From: Patescibacteria group bacterium AH-259-L07
GTDB lineage: Bacteria; Patescibacteriota; Patescibacteriia; UBA2591; UBA6264
NCBI GenBank assembly: GCA_027718005.1
Contig: JALLOP010000042.1
Location: forward strand, 1-11,318
Reading direction: 5' to 3'
DNA: 11,318 bases
Each line of letters begins with the position of its first letter. Within the stretch, counting starts at the first letter, position 1. Positions 6,491 through 11,318 of this stretch are shown here, piece by piece. The notes under the pieces were generated by a model, which was not told where the DNA came from, did not search any database, and saw only the letters and a program-made list of their open reading frames with translations. The position numbers and the translations under genes were made by a program.

Positions 6491-8680
6491 ATGGAAACAT
6501 ATGCATATGGCTTTCCGCACTATGGAACAAACAGGGAATATAAAAAACTGATTGAAGGATTTTGGGATAAGAAAGTATCAGAAGAGGAATTGAGGTCCGG
6601 CTTAGAAAGCTTAGAAAGAGAACGGATAGATTTATATCAGAAATATGTTGATTATTTTCCTTCAGGCGAGATGACAGTATATGATCCAATGTTAGATATG
6701 GCTGTAATGCTTGGTATCTATACGTGTGAAAATCTTGACCAGTATTTTTATCTCTGTCGAGGTAAAAATGCATTAGATCTGACCAAGTGGTTTAATACCG
6801 ATTACCATTATTTGGTTCCAGAAATTTCATCTATCCCTAGTCCATCAAAAGTACGGTCAGCGAAAAAGAGATTTAAGAAATTACGTGTTCAAGAACAAGG
6901 CATTCCGTATCTGATTGGTCCGTTTACGTTTTTAAAACTGTCAAAAGTATATGAAAAAGATAAATTTGAACAGCATTTGCTTGCATTAGCTGAGGCATAT
7001 GCCGAACTGATACAAGACTATGATCTTATTCATATTGACGAGCCTGCATTTGTACAAGATATTACTGATCATGAGAAAGAATTAATACGGCGTGCTTATA
7101 AGATAATGAATCAAGCTCATAAAGATATTTTCTTGTTCACCTATTACGACAGTGTTGATTTTCTCGAAGAGTTGTATCAGCTTCCGGTAAAAGGTATTGG
7201 GCTTGATTTGATTTATGGAAGCAGAAATCTTGACTTTATACTTGAGCATGGCTTTCCCGATGACAAGATTTTAATAGCAGGTATAGTAGATGGGAGAAGG
7301 GCATTATGGAGAACAGATATAGACAAAGCAGTAGAGATGGTAAATGAGCTTTCGTTATATGCGCCTGATTTTATGATTTCAAATGCCTCTCCCCTGTACC
7401 ATTTGCCTATAACGATTGAAGGGGAGGAGCAGCTTGATTCTTGGTTGTTAGAACAGCTGTCATTTGCCCGCGAACGTTTATATGAACTTCAGCTGATTTC
7501 TCAGGTATATGAAGGAGAGGTAGAAGAGTCACCGGAATGGTATACGCCGCGCGATCAAAAATATTTTACTGTTGATAAACAGCTACAACGCCGACTCAAG
7601 AAATTACAAGAGGCTGATTTTGCCAGATCAACTCCGCATACAGAACGGGTTAAAATTCAGAAAAAAGTGTTGAATCTTCCGTTGTTTCCCACAACGACGA
7701 TCGGGAGCTATCCACAGACTAAAGAAGTGAGAAAAGCGCGTGCAGGATTTAAATCAGGAAGAGTAAGCAAACAAGATTATGATACGTTTGTGAGTGAGAA
7801 AATATCTGATCTAATTAGGTTTCAAGAAGACGTTGGACTTGATGTTTTGGTCCATGGCGAGTTTGAACGATCTGATATGGTTGAGTTTTTTGCACAAAAA
7901 CTCAATGGTATAGCGACGACAAAAAATGGATGGGTTATCTCCTATGGCACGCGAGGATATCGTCCGCCAATTATCTATGGTGATATATCAAGATCAGAAC
8001 CAATGACCGTAAAAGAAGTTGCGTATGCGCAAAGCTTAACTGATAAACCAGTTAAGGGAATGTTAACCGGGCCGGTAACGATTATTGCATGGAGTTATGT
8101 CAGAGATGATATTCCTATTCATGAGGTTGCATATTCTATTGCCCTATGCCATCAAGATGAAATTAAGGATTATGAAAAAAATGGTATTAAAATTATTCAG
8201 ATTGATGAACCAGCATTTCGGGAAAAAGCGCCATTGAAAAGAAGAGATTGGGCTGCCTATTTTGATTGGGCAATTAAAGCATTTCGTCTCGCATCGCACG
8301 CAAAACCAGAAACACAAATTCATACCCATATGTGTTATTCAGAATTTTCAGAGATTATTGACTATATTGTAGATATGGATTTTGATGTTATCTCAATTGA
8401 GGCAGCACGGTCGCGAGCAGATATTATACAGGTATTTTCAAAAATTGAATTTAGCCGACAAATTGGATTAGGTGTATGGGATGTTCATTCACCAGCAGTT
8501 CCTGCCGTATCTCAGATGGAAGCAATTGTGAAGGAAGTAGCAAAAGTCGTACCTATTGAAAATATTTGGGTCAATCCTGATTGCGGACTCAAGACAAGAA
8601 AATGGGAAGAAACCATCGCCTCACTTAAGAATTTAGTAAAAACAGCACAACGTTTGCGAAAAAAATATACCTCGTCGTAG
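6491..8680 (+). CDS. metE: Cobalamin-independent methionine synthase (5-methyltetrahydropteroyltriglutamate-homocysteine methyltransferase)
   Basis: 729 residues, full length for the two-barrel family (E. coli about 753). The N-terminal half shows GFPHYGTNREYKK (7-19), LTKWFNTDYHYLVPE (97-111), LIGPFTFLKLSK (141-152) and HIDEPAF (181-187). The catalytic half starts FPTTTIGSYPQTKEVRKAR (399-417) and contains DVLVHGEFERSDMVEFF (451-467), KGMLTGPVTI (522-531), IIQIDEPAFRE (568-578), HTHMCYSEF (611-619) and VNPDCGLKTR (694-703). The zinc ligands are all present as H613, C615, E637 and C698, and the HSP motif histidine is H666 (the family's usual R after HSP is A here). The enzyme transfers methyl from 5-methyl-THF polyglutamate to homocysteine, giving methionine. 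No metF, homocysteine-forming or transport gene is adjacent, so its substrates must come from elsewhere. It has its own strong promoter, Shine-Dalgarno site and terminator. It is a surprising enzyme for a reduced Patescibacteria genome and could be acquired. Confidence 0.96.
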   Translation: METYAYGFPHYGTNREYKKLIEGFWDKKVSEEELRSGLESLERERIDLYQKYVDYFPSGEMTVYDPMLDMAVMLGIYTCENLDQYFYLCRGKNALDLTKWFNTDYHYLVPEISSIPSPSKVRSAKKRFKKLRVQEQGIPYLIGPFTFLKLSKVYEKDKFEQHLLALAEAYAELIQDYDLIHIDEPAFVQDITDHEKELIRRAYKIMNQAHKDIFLFTYYDSVDFLEELYQLPVKGIGLDLIYGSRNLDFILEHGFPDDKILIAGIVDGRRALWRTDIDKAVEMVNELSLYAPDFMISNASPLYHLPITIEGEEQLDSWLLEQLSFARERLYELQLISQVYEGEVEESPEWYTPRDQKYFTVDKQLQRRLKKLQEADFARSTPHTERVKIQKKVLNLPLFPTTTIGSYPQTKEVRKARAGFKSGRVSKQDYDTFVSEKISDLIRFQEDVGLDVLVHGEFERSDMVEFFAQKLNGIATTKNGWVISYGTRGYRPPIIYGDISRSEPMTVKEVAYAQSLTDKPVKGMLTGPVTIIAWSYVRDDIPIHEVAYSIALCHQDEIKDYEKNGIKIIQIDEPAFREKAPLKRRDWAAYFDWAIKAFRLASHAKPETQIHTHMCYSEFSEIIDYIVDMDFDVISIEAARSRADIIQVFSKIEFSRQIGLGVWDVHSPAVPAVSQMEAIVKEVAKVVPIENIWVNPDCGLKTRKWEETIASLKNLVKTAQRLRKKYTSS

Positions 8681-8697
8681 CACGAGGTTATTTTTTT
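8669..8697 (+). terminator. Rho-independent terminator of metE
   Basis: ACCTCGT / ACGAGGT (8669-8675 with 8682-8688), loop CGTAGC containing the TAG stop, then TA and seven T (8691-8697). The stem overlaps the last codons of metE. Confidence 0.85.
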
Positions 8698-8703
8698 ATT
8701 TGG

Positions 8704-8776
8704 GTCAACCCCGTTAGAAGTCCGAGTCATTTGATTCGGCAGAAACCAGAGGTTTCTTACTTCTAACGGGGTTGAC
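8704..8776. repeat. 73-bp three-way-junction palindromic element
   Basis: An 18-bp perfect basal stem, GTCAACCCCGTTAGAAGT (8704-8721) with its complement (8759-8776), encloses two independent hairpins. The first is 8722-8739 (7 bp with one G-T wobble, ATTT loop), the second 8741-8757 (AGAAACC / GGTTTCT, AGA loop). Only single bases (8740, 8758) join the helices, so the fold is a compact three-way junction. It lies after the metE terminator and is not required for it. It has no tRNA features (no T-loop or CCA pattern), no ORF and no obvious target-site duplication. It could be a REP-like/MITE element or a structured RNA. Confidence 0.7.
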
Positions 8777-8810
8777 AAGTAAAATATTTTTTTTAAAACC
8801 GCCCCCTTCC

Positions 8811-8842
8811 GGTCCCCGATGTCCTCTTGGACATCGGGGATC
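8811..8842. repeat. Perfect palindrome upstream of htrA (copy 1, GATGTCC arms)
   Basis: TCCCCGATGTCC (8813-8824), loop TCTT, and its exact complement (8829-8840). The stem extends by a G-T and a G-C pair to 14 bp. It is followed by TTGACA at 8852-8857 and an A/T tract. It is not followed by a T run, so terminator function is doubtful. Confidence 0.7.
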
Positions 8843-8879
8843 TTATCTTGCTTGACAAAAAAATTTTCCCAACCACCTC

Positions 8880-8911
8880 GAGACCCGACCTCCTCTTGGA
8901 GGTCGGGTCTC
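8880..8911. repeat. Perfect palindrome upstream of htrA (copy 2, CCCGACCTCC arms)
   Basis: A 14-bp perfect stem, GAGACCCGACCTCC (8880-8893) with its complement (8898-8911), again with a TCTT loop. It lies seven bases before the htrA -35 box. The arm CCCGACYTC recurs inside htrA (9158-9189) and after it (10257-10331). Confidence 0.75.
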
Positions 8912-8917
8912 TTGCCC

Positions 8918-8946
8918 TTGACATCTAAAAAATTTTATTTCATAAT
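8918..8946 (+). promoter_or_regulatory. Promoter of htrA giving a leaderless or nearly leaderless mRNA
   Basis: Perfect TTGACA (8918-8923), a 17-base spacer and CATAAT (8941-8946). The expected start, about 7 bases after the -10, falls at about 8953, while the ATG is at 8954-8956. There is no Shine-Dalgarno site between them. Confidence 0.75.
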
Positions 8947-8953
8947 TTTCAAT

Positions 8954-10255
8954 ATGGTGAAAAAAATATCTACAAAATGGCAAAAATCATTGATTATTGT
9001 TGCAGTAGTAAGCTTGATTGTTGGTACACTATCAGGTACGATTGCGGGTTTTTATGCAGCAAATCTTGTTGCAAGCGGGGACACTCCTTTTTTATACTCT
9101 CTTCTCTATCAAAGATTATTTCGCCCTTCAGAACCTTCCATAGAAACTCCCTCTCCCGATTCCCGACTTCCCGCTGGAAGTCGGGAATCCATGGTTGTTG
9201 AGGTTGTAGAACAGGCATCTCCTTCAGTAGTTTCGATTGTGGTATCAAAATATGTTTCTCGCTATTATAGCACGTTTCCACAATCACCCTATGATGATTT
9301 TTTTGAGGAATTTTTTGGTCCATGGCCGTTTAATGATCGATTTGAGCAACAACGTGCGCCACAAGAGGAAAAACAAAAACAGCAAGTCGGCGGCGGCACC
9401 GGGTTTGTGATTTCTGCCTCTGATAAACTGATTTTAACTAATAAGCATGTAGTTTCTGATGAAGAAGCAGAATATACGGTGGTAACCAATGATGGTGATA
9501 CATATGAGGCAGAAGTATTAGCGCGCGATCCATTTAATGATATTGCTGTATTAAAAATAAATAGTGAGGAATTTAATTTAGATGAGGTGGTATTAGGTAA
9601 TTCAGATAATTTAAAAATTGGGCAGAGCGTGATTGCGATTGGCAATGCCTTGGGAGAGTATCGAAATACGGTAACCAAGGGTGTTATTAGTGGAATTGGC
9701 CGCCGTGTGGTAGCAGGTGATGCTATGGGGCAGTCAGTAGTACTTGAGAACGTAATTCAAACTGATGCGGCCATTAATTTTGGCAACTCAGGCGGGCCAT
9801 TAATTAACCTGAGCGGTCAAGTTATTGGCATTAACACGGCCATTTCTCGCGCAGGCCAGTTAATTGGATTTGCGATTCCCATTAGCCAGGCCAAAGTAGT
9901 AGTAGAAAGTATTGAAAAATATGGAAAAATTGTACGGCCATTTTTAGGTGTGAGATATGTATTGATTAATGAAAAAATTGCAAAAGCAAATAACTTAGAT
10001 ATTGATTATGGTGCGTTAATTGTCAAAGGATCTCGCTCAGAGGATTTGGCAATTATTCCAGGAGCTCCTGCAGATAAAGCGGGGTTGGTAGAAAATGATA
10101 TTATTTTAGAGGTGAACGGTAAAAAGATTACTGAAAGTAGTTCACTGGCAAAACAAATTCAAAAGTATCAACCAGATGATGAAATTACGTTAAAAATCCT
10201 TCATGACGGGGAAGAAAAAACCGTTACCGCGATTCTAGAAGAATACCAACAATAA
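8954..10255 (+). CDS. HtrA/DegP-like membrane-anchored trypsin-like serine protease with PDZ domain
   Basis: 433 residues from ATG 8954. The frame is open upstream to 8819, but that part only reads through the palindromes and promoter and encodes nothing protein-like, so 8954 is the start. Residues 1-11 are basic (MVKKISTKWQK) and 12-36 form one hydrophobic helix, a signal anchor that places the protease outside the membrane. A Ser/Pro/Glu-rich linker and an acidic aromatic segment (YDDFFEEFFGPWPF, 113-126) precede the S1C protease domain. The catalytic triad is complete: H165 (TNKHVV), D196 (NDIAVLK) and S279 (GNSGGPL). A single PDZ domain spans roughly 327-428, with PFLGVRY and APADKAGL. 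Proteins of this family degrade misfolded envelope proteins and often respond to PDZ-bound peptides. A 14-bp perfect DNA palindrome is embedded in the linker at residues 69-79. Expression appears monocistronic. Confidence 0.93.
   Translation: MVKKISTKWQKSLIIVAVVSLIVGTLSGTIAGFYAANLVASGDTPFLYSLLYQRLFRPSEPSIETPSPDSRLPAGSRESMVVEVVEQASPSVVSIVVSKYVSRYYSTFPQSPYDDFFEEFFGPWPFNDRFEQQRAPQEEKQKQQVGGGTGFVISASDKLILTNKHVVSDEEAEYTVVTNDGDTYEAEVLARDPFNDIAVLKINSEEFNLDEVVLGNSDNLKIGQSVIAIGNALGEYRNTVTKGVISGIGRRVVAGDAMGQSVVLENVIQTDAAINFGNSGGPLINLSGQVIGINTAISRAGQLIGFAIPISQAKVVVESIEKYGKIVRPFLGVRYVLINEKIAKANNLDIDYGALIVKGSRSEDLAIIPGAPADKAGLVENDIILEVNGKKITESSSLAKQIQKYQPDDEITLKILHDGEEKTVTAILEEYQQ
9158..9189. repeat. Intragenic 14-bp perfect palindrome inside htrA
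   Basis: GATTCCCGACTTCC (9158-9171), loop CGCT, and its exact complement (9176-9189). It encodes DSRLPAGSRES in the flexible linker before the protease domain. It shares the CCCGACYTC arm with the palindromes on both sides of the gene and keeps the reading frame open. Confidence 0.75.
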
Positions 10256-10256
10256 A

Positions 10257-10331
10257 AGAGGTCGGGCTTTGCATCAGGTCCCGGTTTTTAATTTTAAAAT
10301 GCAAAACCGGGATTTCAAAAGCCCGACCTCT
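10257..10331. repeat. Nested palindromic element after htrA
   Basis: The outer stem is 14 bp and perfect, AGAGGTCGGGCTTT (10257-10270) with 10318-10331. The inner stem is 10 bp, TCCCGGTTTT (10279-10288) with 10303-10312, and its loop contains the palindrome ATTTTAAAAT (10291-10300). TTTGCAT (10268-10274) can instead pair with ATGCAAA (10299-10305), competing with the inner stem. It starts two bases after the htrA stop, so it may also end or protect the htrA transcript; no long T run follows. Confidence 0.7.
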
Positions 10332-10349
10332 CATTTTAATCATTATTCT

Positions 10350-10378
10350 GTTGACACCTGTCGACATCCGATGTCAAC
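10350..10378. repeat. Short inverted repeat GTTGACA...TGTCAAC
   Basis: 7-bp arms (10350-10356 and 10372-10378) surround the palindrome TGTCGACA (10359-10366); an alternative inner hairpin is GACAT-CCG-ATGTC (10363-10375). It contains ATCCGATGTCA (10366-10376), an 11-mer also found at 4445-4455. Confidence 0.5.
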
Positions 10379-10394
10379 CAGCTTAAATAAACAG

Positions 10395-10422
10395 AAAGAG
10401 CCCAGAGGGCTCTTTGTTATTT
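10395..10422 (+). terminator. Rho-independent terminator before the exonuclease gene
   Basis: AAAGAGCCC / GGGCTCTTT (10395-10403 with 10407-10415), loop AGA, followed by GTTATTTT. The T tract is interrupted. It probably ends the htrA transcript. Confidence 0.7.
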
Positions 10423-10433
10423 TGGTCTGCCTC

Positions 10434-10467
10434 TTGATTTTTTATAAGCGTTTGTTATACTTATAAT
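10434..10467 (+). promoter_or_regulatory. Promoter of the exonuclease gene
   Basis: TTGATT (10434-10439), a 16-base spacer and TATACT (10456-10461) with an extended TGT. A perfect TATAAT (10462-10467) directly follows and could be the alternative -10. The leader is about 40 nt and carries AAAGGAG (10497-10503), six bases before ATG 10510. Confidence 0.65.
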
Positions 10468-10509
10468 AGTTTTTTGGTTTCAAGCTAAAATAAATGAAAG
10501 GAGATTTTT

Positions 10510-11121
10510 ATGCAGGAAGAAGTATACATTTCAGTTGATATTGAAGCATCAGGCCCTGCTCCAGCGCCGGATGCGAAACCGATGTATAGCATGGTTTCGC
10601 TCGGCGCCTGCGTGGTAGGAAATACGTCGCAAACCTTTTATCGGGAACTTAAGCCAACAACTGATACCTATACCATCGATGCGCTTACTCATTGCTCATT
10701 TTCAGACGAGACAGCGAAGCGGATTCAGGAGTTGGGCGGCGGTCCGGAGGCAACAATGGCTGCCCTTTCTGAAACCGGAAACGATCCCCAAACAGCAATG
10801 CGATCGTTTGCCTACTGGGTACTATCGGTATCAGGCAAAAATCGACCGGTTTTTGTTGGATTTAATGCAACGTTTGATTGGATGTTTGTTCACCCTTACT
10901 TTCATCGCTTCCTTGGAAAGAGCCCATTCGGAATTAGCGGGCTCGACATAAAGTCGTACTATATGGGTATGATGAGGTGCCGTTGGGCTGAAACAACGAA
11001 ACGAAGAATTGATAAACGATTCCGTACAAATCGCCGCCATACACACCATGCGCTTGATGATGCGATTGGGCAAGCACAAATGTTTGAAAAATTTTTACAG
11101 TATCAAAAACAGAAAGATTAA
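10510..11121 (+). CDS. DEDDh-family 3'-5' exonuclease
   Basis: 203 residues. The exonuclease I motif is SVDIEASGP (D10, E12), motif II is VGFNATFDW (D123), and motif III is HHALDDAIGQA (H179 with D184, the H-x4-D pattern of the DEDDh subclass). All four acidic ligands for the two catalytic metals and the general base are therefore present. The family includes RNase T, oligoribonuclease, DnaQ epsilon and related single-strand exonucleases; this one carries a long segment between motifs I and II (about 50-110) as in RNase T-like and Patescibacteria-type stand-alone proteins. Whether it acts on RNA or DNA cannot be told from sequence. It is monocistronic, between two terminators, with a good promoter and Shine-Dalgarno site. 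By eye its base composition is richer in G+C than the neighbouring genes. Confidence 0.85.
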   Translation: MQEEVYISVDIEASGPAPAPDAKPMYSMVSLGACVVGNTSQTFYRELKPTTDTYTIDALTHCSFSDETAKRIQELGGGPEATMAALSETGNDPQTAMRSFAYWVLSVSGKNRPVFVGFNATFDWMFVHPYFHRFLGKSPFGISGLDIKSYYMGMMRCRWAETTKRRIDKRFRTNRRHTHHALDDAIGQAQMFEKFLQYQKQKD

Positions 11122-11134
11122 GGATTAGGTAAGG

Positions 11135-11143
11135 TTATCCACA
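11135..11143 (+). promoter_or_regulatory. Single consensus DnaA-box sequence
   Basis: TTATCCACA matches the DnaA-box consensus exactly. It is isolated: no cluster of boxes, no AT-rich unwinding element nearby and no dnaA/dnaN gene in view, so it is not evidence for an origin. Confidence 0.3.
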
Positions 11144-11211
11144 GGAATTGCTATGCAAAAGATGTCCGACTTAAAAACTAAATTATATTGCAATTAGGAG
11201 GAAACCCTGAC

Positions 11212-11242
11212 GCTCCCCACTTTTGGGGAGCTTCCTTTTTTT
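11212..11242 (+). terminator. Rho-independent terminator at the right end
   Basis: GCTCCCC / GGGGAGC (11212-11218 with 11225-11231), loop ACTTTT, then TTCC and seven T (11236-11242). It lies about 90 bases after the exonuclease stop and could serve that gene. Confidence 0.85.
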
Positions 11243-11252
11243 ATTATCTTTT

Positions 11253-11292
11253 TTGTCATCCCACGCCCTTTGTCATCCTTTCTTGTCATCCC
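11253..11292. repeat. Degenerate TTGTCATCC repeat array, cut by the window edge
   Basis: TTGTCATCC or TGTCATCC occurs at 11253-11261, 11270-11278 and 11283-11291 in a pyrimidine-rich strand. No ORF is present. It resembles the GTCATCCC-type dispersed intergenic repeats of many bacteria, and more may follow outside the window. Confidence 0.5.
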
Positions 11293-11318
11293 GCACTTCC
11301 TTTTTTTCTCACTCGCTC

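Noticed and set aside
6491..8680. A SAM or T-box riboswitch upstream of metE
   Set aside because: The predicted leader is only about 33 nt and shows no specifier loop, antiterminator or SAM-box fold.
8704..8776. tRNA or integron attC site
   Set aside because: It has no T-arm or anticodon layout, and the core boxes are in the wrong order and sequence for the attC RYYYAAC...GTTRRRY pattern.
8819..8953. Open frame upstream of the htrA ATG (a longer protease start)
   Set aside because: The extra 45 residues translate the palindromes and the promoter; the basic-hydrophobic anchor begins at ATG 8954.
9289..9678. 129-codon ORF on the minus strand
   Set aside because: Shadow of the htrA protease domain; no ribosome-binding site and a Ser/Cys-rich random-looking product.
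11135..11143. Replication origin from a perfect DnaA box
   Set aside because: Only one box (a one-mismatch copy lies far away at 5084-5092 on the other strand), with no dnaA, dnaN or unwinding element.
11196..11222. AGGAGG suggesting a further gene
   Set aside because: No start codon lies at a usable distance; a terminator follows directly.

Overview
The window reads as a stretch of a Patescibacteria (Candidate Phyla Radiation, Parcubacteria-like) chromosome. This is inferred from gene content and style: a zinc-ribbon protein and a solo VirD4-like ATPase with a C-terminal CxxC domain of types I associate with this group, a short RsmI ending at its methylase core, AT-rich sequence with compact genes, several starts without Shine-Dalgarno sites, and no internal TGA codons (so code 11, not the Gracilibacteria/SR1 code). 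Nothing here fixes the lineage more precisely, and no database search was possible.

Layout. At 3-323 is the end of a zinc-ribbon protein gene cut by the window edge. A promoter at 327-355 then drives a tightly spaced group: a VirD4/TraD-like ATPase (457-2109), rsmI (2134-2799) and metG (2812-4344). An AT-rich repeat-bearing gap leads to a CvpA-family membrane protein (4580-5080). A strong promoter and Shine-Dalgarno site precede a queuosine-salvage (DUF2419/QNG1-type) gene that is split by a 2-base AG duplication near 5902-5905; its two frames together restore about 331 residues. A terminator at 6177-6201 closes it. A complete cobalamin-independent methionine synthase, metE (6491-8680), follows with a textbook promoter abutted by a 13-bp tandem repeat. 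Then comes an intergenic region packed with perfect palindromes, a probably leaderless HtrA/DegP-like protease (8954-10255), another nested palindrome, and a monocistronic DEDDh 3'-5' exonuclease (10510-11121). The right end holds a terminator and a degenerate TTGTCATCC repeat.

How the genes fit together. metG and rsmI serve translation; the salvage gene would feed queuine to tRNA modification; MetE makes methionine from homocysteine, which MetG then charges. CvpA, HtrA and the VirD4-like ATPase act at the membrane. MetE and queuine salvage are unexpected in a reduced genome and may be acquired; this is inference.

The most unusual signal is not a gene. A set of near-perfect palindromes surrounds htrA, one lies inside its coding sequence, and three share the arm CCCGACYTC. 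A separate 73-bp element between metE and htrA folds into a three-way junction with an 18-bp perfect basal stem. Three successive palindromes upstream of htrA are each joined to or followed by TTGACA and an A/T tract, and the last of these supplies the -35 box of htrA.
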